A stretch of DNA of 64,000 nucleotides from Gillisia marina (GTDB taxonomy: Bacteria > Bacteroidota > Bacteroidia > Flavobacteriales > Flavobacteriaceae): contig NZ_AJLT01000013.1 of NCBI RefSeq assembly GCF_000258765.1, forward strand, positions 1 through 64,000. Direction: 5' to 3'. Below, piece by piece: positions 41,441-50,413 of the stretch (the first letter of the stretch is position 1; every line of letters begins with the position of its first letter). The notes below the pieces were generated by a model that was given only the letters and a program-made list of their open reading frames with translations, had not been told where the DNA came from and did no database searches. Both the position numbers and the translations under genes were made by a program.

Positions 41441-42165
41441 CTATGACTGAATTCTACTAAGTTTATTTAAAATATCTGTTTGTTGTCCATCTTCTAAATT
41501 GAATGCTGGTTTTCCATGTAATGGAAATAAGTAACTAAAGTCTTCATCAAAGGCGCCCAACTTTCGGCCAATCCAAATTCAGAATTCTTGCTTTCCATGG
41601 TTGGTCTTGAAAATGTGTTTTCTTCAACGTCATAACTAGAACCTATCGCATCTTCGCCTGTAAATAACATCCCATCATTAATATCTGAATAAATCAAAAT
41701 AGAACCTCCTCCATTTCCAGGAAGATCATATATCTTCAATCCAAAATGTTTTACAATTTCAGGTTTTGCCGTGATATTTTTTGGTTTATAGGTAGTGTCG
41801 TTAATAGAATTTCTTGGATGTGCATAAATAGGTGCTCCTCCTGCATCTTCAGAAACCGTTTTTAAATCGGCGTACGCATTTTTATAAACCGAAGAATTAC
41901 TAAGAATTATTCCTTTTATGGTATATCCATCTGCTACGAGCTGCTTTACAGCTTTTAAGGTTTCCTTTTCTACAACGTCTATTAGAAGGATATCTTTTCT
42001 ATTTATATGTCTAATAGCATATCCTTGGTTAAATCCATTTTCTTGTTCGCTTCCTTTTATAATAAAAGTATCGGGAATCAATTTTAAAAATTTCCCGATT
42101 TCTCCTTGTGCAATAAATTCAGCTGTTTGGCTGTGCAACACTTCCATTTTATCTACTGTCTTCAT
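41441..42165 (-). CDS. Metallo-beta-lactamase-fold protein lacking zinc ligands (frameshifted as given)
   Basis: 241 residues if one base is restored in the C3 run at 41556-41558. The C-terminus then reads WGAFDEDFSYLFPLHGKPAF and ends KLSRIQS, as MBL-fold proteins do; as given it ends early in MENQHSI. The fold pattern is clear (DILLIDVVEKETLKAVKQL, IKGIILSN, LPGNGGGSILIYSD, GMLFTGEDAIG), but the HxHxDH site is replaced by SNSSVYK and the usual PGH by PGN. Only the late His in FPLHGKP remains. It is therefore probably not a zinc hydrolase. It follows the PPTase gene by 82 bp at the end of the lipid cluster, though membership is uncertain. Confidence 0.65.
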
Positions 42166-42247
42166 AAGGGTTTTAATTTTAAATTATAATTCAAGTTACA
42201 AAGGGCTGCAACTACGCCAATCCTCTTTAATATTGTTTAACGAGCAT

Positions 42248-42823
42248 TTAGCACTTCATTAACGCAAATGCGTATGCTGAATATTTCCCGTGATGGGAGA
42301 GGGAAAATGAGTGCTCTAATTTTTTATTAGCAACATATAAAAAGGGAATTCCATGTATGTTCTTCTGAATTCTAAAATTAGTTTTATGCTCTTTTAAAAG
42401 TAAGGAATATTCAGTAATTAATTTGCGTTTTAGATTACTTTCCCCTTCAAAAACTTTAAAAAAAGTGCTTTGATTTTTTTCTGAAGTTGCCGTACTGTGG
42501 ATGTTAGTTGCTGTGATCTTCGAAATTGTGAAATAAACATGACTATCTATTCTCACAATTCCTTGAATGCTTTCTTTTTCTTCTGAAAATATTTCACATT
42601 GAAAATCCAGCGGATTGTAAGTTCTCGGTAAATTGAATCTACGCTGATGTGCCTTATATGCAGCTTCTTTTAAAGACCAGCATAGTTGAAGCCAAATTTT
42701 TGGATTCTCAGCCTTAAAAATAACAGCTTGCTCTGCTAAAGAATATAATTTATTTAAATATCGGGAACTGTTCCAATTTGAAGAGATTGGAATGTTAAGA
42801 TCTATGATATCGTTCCCAATCAA
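42248..42823 (-). CDS. 4'-phosphopantetheinyl transferase
   Basis: 191-residue Sfp/AcpT-type transferase that loads coenzyme A-derived phosphopantetheine onto a carrier-protein Ser. Signatures: GNDIIDL near the N-terminus (metal-binding acidic residue) and WSLKEAAYKAHQR, which matches the W(S/T)xKEAxxK motif. Its ATG overlaps the ACP stop by 4 bp, so the neighbouring ACP is its likely target. It belongs to the minus-strand cluster 42248-49067. Confidence 0.88.
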   Translation of the reverse strand: MIGNDIIDLNIPISSNWNSSRYLNKLYSLAEQAVIFKAENPKIWLQLCWSLKEAAYKAHQRRFNLPRTYNPLDFQCEIFSEEKESIQGIVRIDSHVYFTISKITATNIHSTATSEKNQSTFFKVFEGESNLKRKLITEYSLLLKEHKTNFRIQKNIHGIPFLYVANKKLEHSFSLSHHGKYSAYAFALMKC

Positions 42824-43071
42824 TTCTCCATTTTAATTAAAATAATTCTCTTCGCGTCACCGGCCGTCAGCATCCCTTCCATCGAGGTATTATCTATTTC
42901 AATATTAAACTCATCTTCTACATCTAAAATCACATCCACCAGATTGGCAGAATTTATTTTGAGATCGGTTAGAAAATCGGTTTTTTCATCGAAATTTTCC
43001 AATCCTTCCTTACGCTGAACATAAGGAGTAACGATGTTTTTTATTTTTTCTAAAATTACTTTTTCTGTCAT
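42820..43071 (-). CDS. Acyl carrier protein
   Basis: 83-residue carrier protein. The phosphopantetheine site is Ser41 in DLKINSANLVDVILDVEDEF. Asn precedes the Ser instead of the usual Asp of the DSL motif, marking it as a specialised ACP rather than the housekeeping AcpP. The acidic helix after it and the EFNIEIDN segment are typical. It is translationally coupled to the PPTase gene downstream. It probably carries the acyl chain built by the cluster's KS, dehydratase and reductase. Confidence 0.88.
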   Translation of the reverse strand: MTEKVILEKIKNIVTPYVQRKEGLENFDEKTDFLTDLKINSANLVDVILDVEDEFNIEIDNTSMEGMLTAGDAKRIILIKMEN

Positions 43072-43159
43072 GTAGCTAATATAATATTCAATGGTAAAAA
43101 AAACTAATTGTGAACTTTATTGATATCTTAAAATTTAAACTGATCTTTTAAATAATCTT

Positions 43160-43186
43160 CGTCATGCTGAACTTGTTTCAGCATCT
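43160..43186. repeat. REP-like unit
   Basis: One unit: CGTCATGCTGAA, then TTCAGCATCT after a short loop. It lies between the ACP and KS genes inside the cluster. Confidence 0.7.
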
Positions 43187-43227
43187 CAATAAAAGGGAGT
43201 CCAAAACCTGAAATTTGAAACCTAAAA

Positions 43228-44496
43228 TCAACCATATTTCTTAAAGATCACTACCGCATTCACATCTCCAAAACCAAAACTCGCTTTTGCTAATATACTA
43301 ATAGGTTTTTCAATCATTTTTCGTGGAACACGCTCTTCAGGAATCAAAGCTAAGATCTCGGGATGTACTGCTTCACAATTAATGTTTGGGAAAACAAAGC
43401 CTTTTGCTATTTCCAAAACACTGGCTACACATTCTATACTTCCGGAAGCACTTAAGCAATGTCCAGTCATCCCTTTAAGGGAGTTGATATAAGGAAAATC
43501 ATTTTTAAGATCCAATGCTTTCACCCAATTCTCAATTTCAACAGAATCTTTACTAGTTGCTGTTAAATGCCCATTTATCACATCTACATCTGAAGCTGAT
43601 ATGTTGGAATTTATTAGAGCTCCCGTTATGCAACGCTGCACCGCTTCGTTATTGGCCGCAGTCATACTTCCCTCTCCTCTTTGTCCGCCACTATTTACTT
43701 CCCCTCCCAGAACTTCGGCATAAATTTTCGCTCCTCGCTCTAATGCCGACTCCAGATCTTCCAAAACTAAGGCTCCTGCTCCACTTCCCGGAACAAATCC
43801 GGAGGCACCTGCACTCATTGGTCTAGATGCACTTTCTGGGTCTTCGTTATAATTTCCGGGTAAAATCCGCATGGCATCGAATCCGCCCCATACATAAGGC
43901 CCATGATCGCTACAGCTTCCTACTAACATTCTGGTTGCTTTTCCGGCTTTAATACGCTCATAGCCCATTAAAAGGGCTTCAGTACCTGTAGTACAAGCAG
44001 AGGAATTGGTGGTTACCTGATTTCCACAGCCCAAAATACCTCCTAAATAGGCACTTATCCCGCTCGCCATAGTTTGGATCACGCTAGTACTGCCTAAACG
44101 TCTAGTTTTTCCGGCATCTATTAAATGTATGGCTTCTCTAAATTTATCGACTCCTAAGATCCCGGTTCCGAAGATAATTCCGCTATCCCAATCTGGTGAA
44201 TCTTTCTCTGAGATTTCAAGACCGGCATCTTTCCAAGCATCAGTCCCGGAAATCACTCCGTAAACTATCCCGCTACTATTAAGTCCGCGTAGTTGTAAAG
44301 GTGTAAAATATTCACTTTTCTTGGCTTCAGAAATTTCCGGCTTCCCTCCTATCTGGCAACTAAAATTCAGGTCTTTAAGTTGAGGATGAAAAGTGATTCC
44401 GCTCTTTCCAGACCTCAGAGATTCTTCAAATTCAGGAATACTTACCCCATTGGGAGCACAAATTCCCAAACCTGTAATTACGACTCTTTTATTCAT
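43228..44496 (-). CDS. Beta-ketoacyl-ACP synthase (FabF/KS type)
   Basis: 422-residue condensing enzyme. The active-site Cys168 is in NSSACTTGTEAL. The two catalytic His are His310 (NGHLTATSKD) and His346 (GMTGHCLSASG). GFGDVNAVVIFK at the end is standard for FabF-like KS. It elongates acyl-ACP by decarboxylative condensation with malonyl-ACP. As a second KS in a cluster with its own ACP, it probably serves the special acyl chain rather than bulk lipid synthesis (inference). It is intact in frame. The second domain contains GASGFVPGSGAG. Confidence 0.92.
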   Translation of the reverse strand: MNKRVVITGLGICAPNGVSIPEFEESLRSGKSGITFHPQLKDLNFSCQIGGKPEISEAKKSEYFTPLQLRGLNSSGIVYGVISGTDAWKDAGLEISEKDSPDWDSGIIFGTGILGVDKFREAIHLIDAGKTRRLGSTSVIQTMASGISAYLGGILGCGNQVTTNSSACTTGTEALLMGYERIKAGKATRMLVGSCSDHGPYVWGGFDAMRILPGNYNEDPESASRPMSAGASGFVPGSGAGALVLEDLESALERGAKIYAEVLGGEVNSGGQRGEGSMTAANNEAVQRCITGALINSNISASDVDVINGHLTATSKDSVEIENWVKALDLKNDFPYINSLKGMTGHCLSASGSIECVASVLEIAKGFVFPNINCEAVHPEILALIPEERVPRKMIEKPISILAKASFGFGDVNAVVIFKKYG

Positions 44497-44559
44497 TATT
44501 AATTATTTCGAAATCTTTTACATTTCACCTTTTAACCATAAAGTTTTGTCTATTCAAGC

Positions 44560-44640
44560 CTTTCGACTACTCTCAGGATAAAATAAAGTTGAGAACTTTT
44601 AGCTAAAAAAGGAGGTTTCGACTTCGCTCAACCTGACATC
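44560..44640. repeat. Degenerate REP-like inverted units
   Basis: CCTTTCGACTACTCTCAGGA (44560-44579) and TTTCGACTTCGCTCAACCTG (44617-44636) are divergent members of the CTGAG/TCGAAG family. They lie between the KS and dehydratase genes. Confidence 0.5.
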
Positions 44641-44701
44641 TCTACTATGCTTCACATTCTAAAGAACTTGAATATAAATTCTGAATCTTAAACTTGAAAC
44701 T

Positions 44702-45150
44702 TTACATCTTCATCATTCCGGCGATCGTTCCTCTACAAACCAATTCATTCTTATCACTAAACATTTCAACCGCACATTTCAGTTTGTTGAATCTAAAATA
44801 TTCTTTTTTTGAAACCACTTTCACTTGTTCCCCAGGAGCAATCGGTAAAAAGAAATCTATCTGAGTAGAACTCAGCGCTATTTGAATATCTGCAGTAGTT
44901 TCAGAATTCTCATGTTGAATATTTTTCAGAAGAAAAATTCCTAAACATACCACCCAATCTGCGCCATACACTCTGTAAGAATCACTCCGGGAGTTACCGG
45001 ATGATCTTTAAAATGTCCTTTATAAAAATCAGAATCTTCTGGAAATGTATAGCTCCCTGTACAGCCGTCTTCATCTATCTGAAGAATTTCATCTACAAAG
45101 AGAAAGGGTTTTTTATAAGGAAGTTTGGATATTATAGTAGCTGAATTCAC
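44702..45150 (-). CDS. 3-hydroxyacyl-ACP dehydratase, FabZ-like (frameshifted as given)
   Basis: Hotdog-fold dehydratase of 149 residues after restoring one base in the C3 run at 44953-44955. The two halves join as ECMAQIGVVCLGIFLL instead of stopping at GWYV. FabZ signatures: LPYKKPFLFVDEI, the catalytic His in FKDHPVTPG, and the Glu in LTECMAQ. The C-terminal half shows the hotdog strands (FFLPIAPGEQVKVVSKKEYF). It would dehydrate the 3-hydroxyacyl-ACP formed in the chain-building cycle. It lies between the enoyl reductase and KS genes on the same strand. Confidence 0.85.
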
Positions 45151-45263
45151 TAAATGAACTAAAATTAGAGTTAATGTTTAATTTAAAGAATCGTTGAAGA
45201 ATTTATCTTTTATTCTATGATATTGCATAGCTGTAAATTTCAGGTTTCAGGTTTCAGGTTTTA

Positions 45264-45343
45264 CGTCTTGTTGTCCCGAGCATTCGGGAGTTTCAGCATC
45301 TCACAAAAATTAGGAGGAGACCCTGAATAAGTTCAGGGTGACG
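45264..45343. repeat. REP/BIME-like composite element
   Basis: Begins CGTC and ends GGTGACG. It contains a hairpin TCCCGAGCATTCGGGA (45274-45289) and an inverted unit CCCTGAA ... TTCAGGG (45320-45337). A threefold TTTCAGG tandem lies just before it (about 45239-45259). Confidence 0.7.
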
Positions 45344-45385
45344 AAATGTTTAGCTTCATGCTGGATTATATACAGGTATACCTAA

Positions 45386-46180
45386 TTACTTAAGATGCTC
45401 CCCACCATTTACGGGAATAATTGTTCCCGTAATCCAGCTGGCTTCATCTTTACTTAAAAGATATACCACATTAGCCACATCGTTTGGAACAGTGAGACGC
45501 TTAAAAGGATTGTGTTTTAGCGCATGCATGCGTAAAGTCTCATTTCCCGGGATCATCTGAAAAGATCTGGTAACAGTAACACCTGCCTGAATGCAATTCG
45601 CACGGATTCCATATCTGGCAAATTCGAGTGCCATACTTCTGGTAATGGCTTCCAGAACAACTTTCGCTGCAGAAACAGCCGCATAGTTCTCCCAAGCTTT
45701 CTTATTCCCTTCACTGGTAAAGGAAACCACCCGAGCATCTTTGGCAAATAAGCCTGCTTGATACACCGCTTCGGTCCAATCGTATAAACTTAAGGCCATC
45801 GCATCAATAGTGATTTGAAAATCTATATTCTCGAGAAATGGCCCATTTCCGCTCATTGGCTTCAAATTTCCTTTGGCAATACTATGCACCAAAGTCCTTA
45901 TCTTCCCTTCTTCTCCTAAAATATTTGTAATTTCCTTAATAAGATCTCCTCGTTTTTCTTTCTGAACGGCATCCACATTAAAACTTTCCAGACGCACCCC
46001 TGAATTTCGAATATCCTCAAAAGCTTCTTCGATATCGGGAATTTCAGACCTTCGATCCCTATGAATAATTATAATATTCATGCCGTGTTTGGCAAGTTTT
46101 CTAGCTGTTGCAAGTCCAAGTCCGCTACTGCCTCCAAGGATCAGTGCCCAGTAATTGAGGTCTTTAAATTCTGCTACCAT
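45386..46180 (-). CDS. SDR-type enoyl-ACP reductase-like protein
   Basis: 264-residue SDR. The NAD(P) site is GGSSGLG (residues 16-22). The catalytic pair is Tyr166 and Lys173 in YAAVSAAK, i.e. YX6K, the spacing of enoyl-ACP reductases (FabI/FabL) rather than YX3K ketoreductases. Other FabI-like pieces are LVHSIAKGN and the PFKRLTVPNDVANVVYLLS and TGTIIPVNGG end. It overlaps the type III PKS gene by 7 bp, indicating one operon. It should complete reduction of the acyl chain; no separate ketoreductase is seen in the cluster, so one must come from elsewhere or this enzyme is not a strict ER. Confidence 0.8.
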   Translation of the reverse strand: MVAEFKDLNYWALILGGSSGLGLATARKLAKHGMNIIIIHRDRRSEIPDIEEAFEDIRNSGVRLESFNVDAVQKEKRGDLIKEITNILGEEGKIRTLVHSIAKGNLKPMSGNGPFLENIDFQITIDAMALSLYDWTEAVYQAGLFAKDARVVSFTSEGNKKAWENYAAVSAAKVVLEAITRSMALEFARYGIRANCIQAGVTVTRSFQMIPGNETLRMHALKHNPFKRLTVPNDVANVVYLLSKDEASWITGTIIPVNGGEHLK

Positions 46181-47227
46181 TCTATTAAAATTCGTTGTGC
46201 TGAAAACCCAGGTCCAAAACTTAAAAGTAAACCCTGCTCTCCTTTTGGAATTTCTTTCTGAAGAAATCTTTCCAAAACATACAGCACGGTCACACTGCTC
46301 ATATTCCCATATAGGCGAAGTACTTCGCGGGTATCATCAATATTCTTCCCTAAGGTACCAAAAAGATCAGACACTGTTTGTACAATCTTTCTTCCTCCGG
46401 GATGAAAAATAAGATGTTCCACTTTATCTATAGAACTTCCATTCTTCTCTAAGAAAGGATAAATTATTTCAGGAAAATGATTCGAAATAGTTTCTGGAAC
46501 GCTCTCATCTAAGATCATTTGCAAGCCGGAGTTGGCTAGATGAAAGCCCATGAGATGGGTGGCGTCAAAAAAGTGATACATTTCATCGCCAATAATTTTG
46601 GGTCCAACTGCATTTTCTTCAGAAGAAAGCAGCACACAAGCCGCTCCATCTCCAAAAATAGCGGCACTCACCATATTCGCCATACTAAAATCTTCTAACT
46701 GAAAAGTTGCAGTTGGACTTTCTACAGCAACCACGGCTGCTCTTTTTCCAGGATTGGCTTGTAAAAACTTATGCGCGTAAATCATTCCTGAGATCCCGGC
46801 GGCACATCCCATTTCTGTAACGGGAAGTCGGGTAATATTCTGATTTAACTCTAATTCATTTATAAGATAGGCATCTAAAGAAGGAATCATTATTCCCGTA
46901 CAACTCACTGTGATAATGAAGTCTAGAGATTCCGGTTTCCACTTATTCTCTTTTAAGGCTGCTTTTAAAACGTTCTTTCCTAATTTCTTGACCTCCCGAA
47001 CATAAATGTTGTTTTTTTCTTCAAAAGAAGTCGCAGTAAACACCTCTTCCGGTGCCATAATAGAATAACGTTTATCTACACCGGCACCTTCAAATATTTT
47101 GGTAATCTTTCGCTTAAAACGCTCATCCTTTTCATCCAACCATTCTTCCACTAACGGAATAATATCTGAAGTTTTTCTAAAGTATTTTGGAAGTTCTTTT
47201 TTTTACATCTATAATTCTTACACTCAT
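46174..47227 (-). CDS. Type III polyketide synthase (frameshifted as given)
   Basis: Chalcone/stilbene-synthase-like homodimeric condensing enzyme, 350 residues from MSVRIIDVKK once a base is removed from the T8 run at 47197-47204 (joint DVKKELPKYFRKTS). The catalytic triad is visible: Cys141 in EMGCAAGI, His275 in LIFHPGG and Asn308 in YGNMSSV. GFGPGFSAQ-like LLSFGPGFSAQRILIEW closes the protein. It extends an acyl starter with malonyl-CoA and cyclises it to an aromatic or pyrone. Neighbouring MT and flavoprotein genes resemble srsB and srsC, so an alkylresorcinol-type product is my inference. Spacing to the MT gene is 6 bp. Confidence 0.92.
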
Positions 47228-47233
47228 AGGGGG

Positions 47234-47947
47234 TTATTTTAATAAGATCCAACGGTAGCGGAATGCCCATTTCCATTGAATTTTATGTTTTCGAGCCGAT
47301 ATTTTTTCTGATAATTCACAGAGATCTTTCTTTTTAAAACCTCGAAGTATGGATGTTAATCCGTCTTTTCTTGCAATTTCGTTATTGATAAAGATTCTGC
47401 AAAAAGCCTGAAATAAAACATACGCTACCTTGCTTCGTTGAAGATCGTTAATTATTATCCCCAACCGAGACTGATTTTTAAAGATAGTAAGCAATTCTAA
47501 AATCTCTTCATTTTTAAAATGATGTAGCGTTAATGTACACAGCACAATGTCATATTCTTGCTTTTTATAAGCCTCACTAAAAATATTTAAGGCTTCAAAT
47601 TTAATTTCAGGATAATAATCTGATTTCCTTTGTGCAATTTCAATAGCGTAAGGATTGGCGTCTATTCCAATAAGTTCCAAATCAAATTTTTGATTCCTGC
47701 CCCAATTGGCTATTTCACGAAGTACCGCACCGCTCCCACATCCTACATCTGATATTCTAATAATGGTTCCCTTCGGGATATCTTTTAAAAGCAACTGGAT
47801 TCCATCTAAAGTGATTTTATTACCACCCAACCATTTATTGATCTTCTCAAGATCGTTTAAGGTCTGTTCTAATTCTTCACCCTTTAATTCGAAATCGTCC
47901 ATGATCTCGGCTTCTTCACTGCGCTTTGAGGTATTTATAGAACTCAT
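47234..47947 (-). CDS. SAM-dependent methyltransferase
   Basis: 237-residue class I methyltransferase. Motif I is RISDVGCGSGAVLREIA; the acidic residue ending strand 2 is in LIGIDANPYA, and motif IV is DIVLCTLTLHHF. The N-terminal helices (EEAEIMDDFELKG) and C-terminal FCRIFINNEIARKDG resemble methyltransferases found beside type III PKS genes. Its ATG overlaps the flavoprotein stop (ATGA), and the PKS gene follows 6 bp later, so the three form one unit. It probably methylates the phenolic ring or a hydroxyl of the PKS product. Confidence 0.9.
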   Translation of the reverse strand: MSSINTSKRSEEAEIMDDFELKGEELEQTLNDLEKINKWLGGNKITLDGIQLLLKDIPKGTIIRISDVGCGSGAVLREIANWGRNQKFDLELIGIDANPYAIEIAQRKSDYYPEIKFEALNIFSEAYKKQEYDIVLCTLTLHHFKNEEILELLTIFKNQSRLGIIINDLQRSKVAYVLFQAFCRIFINNEIARKDGLTSILRGFKKKDLCELSEKISARKHKIQWKWAFRYRWILLK

Positions 47948-49067
47948 ACTATTGGTTTTCCGTGGGTTTTTGCAATGATTTTTGGTAATAATACGGGAAA
48001 AGTACTTATAATTTTTTGTGCAAAACTGGAAAGTCCCGGACTCAATAAAACTCTTTGTAATAATCGGCCCATCCGCAATCTGGAGCTAAATTGTTCTTTC
48101 CATTTTTTCTGATATTCCATCTCCATAGCTTCTCTTGAATTCTCATTATTTTTGTAATAATCTAGAATTGCTTCGGAAGCAAGTTTGGCACTATGAATTG
48201 CCATCGCCATTCCATTCCCGGATAAGGATGAATAAGTCCAGCTGCATCTCCTAACATTAAAATATGATTCTGAATACTCGATTTCGTTTCAAAAGAAATT
48301 TGTGCTATGCTAAGATCTTTTTCAAACAAAGGAGTCGCATTTTGAAAGAAGGATTTTAAATGAGGATTCTGCATTAAAACTTTATTTTTAAAGCTAATAG
48401 GGTCTCTGTGATGTTTAAAACTATTGTAGGAAGCTAAATAACAAACATTGATTGCTCCGGTTTCAGTTTTAGATAATCCGCAATACCCACCTTTAAAATT
48501 ATGAAGCATCACCACATCATCTGGAAAATCTTCTTTTTTATAATGCCCTTTGATTGCCAGCCACCCGGATTTTTGATCTATAAAATCGCGATCTAATTTT
48601 TTATCTAATAAAGAACGTTTTCCATAAGCCCCTAAAACTATTTGAAATTGAAAAGTTTCCTTATTACTGGTTGTTAATTCAAATTCATTTTGATTATAAT
48701 TTATATCAGTCACCAATGCCTGAATGAATTTTACTCCAGATGCAATTGCTTTTTGGTATAAAAAATTGTCTAAAGCGTAACGAGAAATCCCTAAAGCTCC
48801 TAATGGTAACTTGGTATTTACACTTTTACCCGATGCATCGCTGTAGTGTAACTTAGTTATGGCTGCAGGCTTAAGATCTGATAAATGAATATCAAGCTGT
48901 GCTAAATAAGGAATAATTTCAAGAGATATATATTCCCCACAAACCTTATGGTTAGGATAGGTATCTTTCTCGAATACTGTAACTGTTAAATTATTTCTAG
49001 AAAGATGGATTGCAGCAACTAGTCCGGCCAAACCACCACCAACTATCCCAATTGTTTTCTTTTTCAC
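47944..49067 (-). CDS. FAD-dependent oxidoreductase, geranylgeranyl-reductase/hydroxylase type (frameshifted as given)
   Basis: 374-residue flavoprotein. The FAD dinucleotide motif GGGLAG is at residues 10-15 (IGIVGGGLAGLVAAIHL), with Glu in VFEKD and the second FAD motif MLGDAAGLIHP. As given it breaks after HPYPGMEW; restoring one base at about 48224-48225 gives HPLSGNGMAMAIHSAKLASE, the conserved continuation. It is first in the polyketide operon, with a 4-bp overlap to the methyltransferase gene. By analogy with SrsC it may hydroxylate or oxidise the aromatic ring, possibly towards a quinone (inference). Confidence 0.85.
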
Positions 49068-49089
49068 TTGTTGAAGATAGTAAAAGGAA

Positions 49090-49120
49090 ACAAAAAAATC
49101 CCGAGGATTGCCCGGGATTT
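49090..49120 (-). terminator. Intrinsic terminator after the OmpA-like gene
   Basis: On the minus strand, AAATCCCG and CGGGATTT (49113-49120 and 49096-49103) form an 8-bp stem with a 9-nt loop, followed by T (49092-49095). It lies 22 bp past the OmpA-like stop and just upstream of the polyketide operon. Confidence 0.85.
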
Positions 49121-49141
49121 AATATGAATTTGTGAGTTGTC

Positions 49142-49837
49142 TTAGTTCTCTTTAGTAGCCTCTTCAGCTTCTTTCTTCAATTCTTCATTTGCTACAATAG
49201 CAAGCTCTACTCTACGGTTCTTAGATCTACCTTCGGCAGTTGTATTATCATACTTAGGCTGAGCTTCCCCATACCATTTAGTATCGAATCTTCCTTTATC
49301 AAGCCCGTTAGTAACCATGTAATTTGTTACCGCCTGCGCTCTGTTTTTAGACAAAGTCAAGTTGTAACTATCGCTACCAGTATTATCTGTATGTCCTTCA
49401 ACTAAAACATTAGTATTTGGATACTCTTTGAATATAGCGGCTAATTTATTCAAGGTTTCTTGAGACTTAGCATTGATGTTATATTTTTCAGTATCAAAAT
49501 AAACACCACTTGCTTCATCAAATGTCACATTAATTCCTTCCCCTACTCTTTCTACTTCAGCTCCAGGAATTTCTTGTTCTATTTGTTTAGCTTGTTTATC
49601 CATTCTATTTCCAATGTATCCACCAGCAGCGCCACCTACAACACCACCAATAATAGCACCTAAGGCACTATTTCCTTTACCTACATTGTTTCCTATAACT
49701 CCACCTATAACAGCTCCACTTCCGGCACCAATAACAGCACCTTTTTGAGTATTATTTGCATTTCTAGTCGCCTCACAACCAAACAATAAGGTTGCAGAAA
49801 AAGCTAGAGCTATAAATTTATTAATTCCAATTCTCAT
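49142..49837 (-). CDS. OmpA family lipoprotein with glycine-zipper domain
   Basis: 231 residues. The signal peptide ends in a lipobox, LLFGCEAT (Cys21). A glycine-zipper stretch follows (about 33-78: GAGSGAVIGGVIG, AIIGGVVGGAAGGYIG), likely membrane-inserting. A C-terminal OmpA peptidoglycan-binding domain (about 115-220) shows NVLVEGHTDNTGSD and LSKNRAQAV, ending GRSKNRRVEL. It anchors the envelope to the cell wall. It is 12 bp downstream of the lipocalin lipoprotein gene, so the two are co-transcribed, and it is closed by a strong terminator. Confidence 0.92.
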   Translation of the reverse strand: MRIGINKFIALAFSATLLFGCEATRNANNTQKGAVIGAGSGAVIGGVIGNNVGKGNSALGAIIGGVVGGAAGGYIGNRMDKQAKQIEQEIPGAEVERVGEGINVTFDEASGVYFDTEKYNINAKSQETLNKLAAIFKEYPNTNVLVEGHTDNTGSDSYNLTLSKNRAQAVTNYMVTNGLDKGRFDTKWYGEAQPKYDNTTAEGRSKNRRVELAIVANEELKKEAEEATKEN

Positions 49838-49849
49838 AATTATATTTTT

Positions 49850-50329
49850 TTAAAGTTTAGTAAAATTCATTCTGATAACAAAAGGAGATCCCTCCAGAGT
49901 TACAGTTTGTTCCCAAGTCATCGTAGTTTCGGTTAAGGAAACTAAGTTAATTCTGAATCCTTGATTTCCTGTAGTAGAATTCCATTTGCTATCTGTTGGT
50001 TTCAACAAAAAGTCAAAATTATTCATAGCTGAATTCTGATCATCTATAGACCACACAAAGTAACGCTCTCCAGCAGTACAATTAGCACCGGCAGTAGTAT
50101 ATGTTCCTGTATTGTTGTTAGACACAAAACTCCAACTACTTCCTTTAAAACAATCTGCGGAAGCATCATTAAATAAAGTCACATCAAAAGTTCCTTGGGA
50201 ATTCGGATATGTTACTGTATTCAGCATCCAATCACCTTTAAAGGTTTTACGCGCCTCGGTGGCTACTTTACTTGGTCCACATGAAGCTATTAGAAGAGCT
50301 GTGGTTAGTATAAAAATTATTTTTTTCAT
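49850..50329 (-). CDS. Lipocalin-like lipoprotein
   Basis: 159 residues with a lipoprotein signal (TTALLIASCGPSK, Cys17). A small beta-barrel domain of bacterial lipocalin type follows: FKGDWMLNTVTYPNSQGTFD, SSWSFVSNNNTGTYTT and RINLVSLTETTMTWEQTV. Such proteins are frequent in Flavobacteria; ligands are unknown. The position directly before the OmpA-like gene suggests an envelope-maintenance pair. The start is at 50329, and the upstream region contains the terminator of the small DUF1328 gene. Confidence 0.8.
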   Translation of the reverse strand: MKKIIFILTTALLIASCGPSKVATEARKTFKGDWMLNTVTYPNSQGTFDVTLFNDASADCFKGSSWSFVSNNNTGTYTTAGANCTAGERYFVWSIDDQNSAMNNFDFLLKPTDSKWNSTTGNQGFRINLVSLTETTMTWEQTVTLEGSPFVIRMNFTKL

Positions 50330-50354
50330 AAGGGTTTTTTTTTGGTTTAAGATT

Positions 50355-50397
50355 AGAAAAAATCCAACCGGATAAAGTTATTTACCTGATTGGATTT
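50355..50397 (-). terminator. Probable terminator of the small DUF1328 gene
   Basis: Arms AAATCCAAC (50360-50368) and ATTGGATTT (50389-50397), a 9-bp stem with one G-T pair. On the minus strand it is followed by T residues. It starts 17 bp past the DUF1328 stop. Confidence 0.6.
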
Positions 50398-50413
50398 ATA
50401 TGTTGTACTTAAA

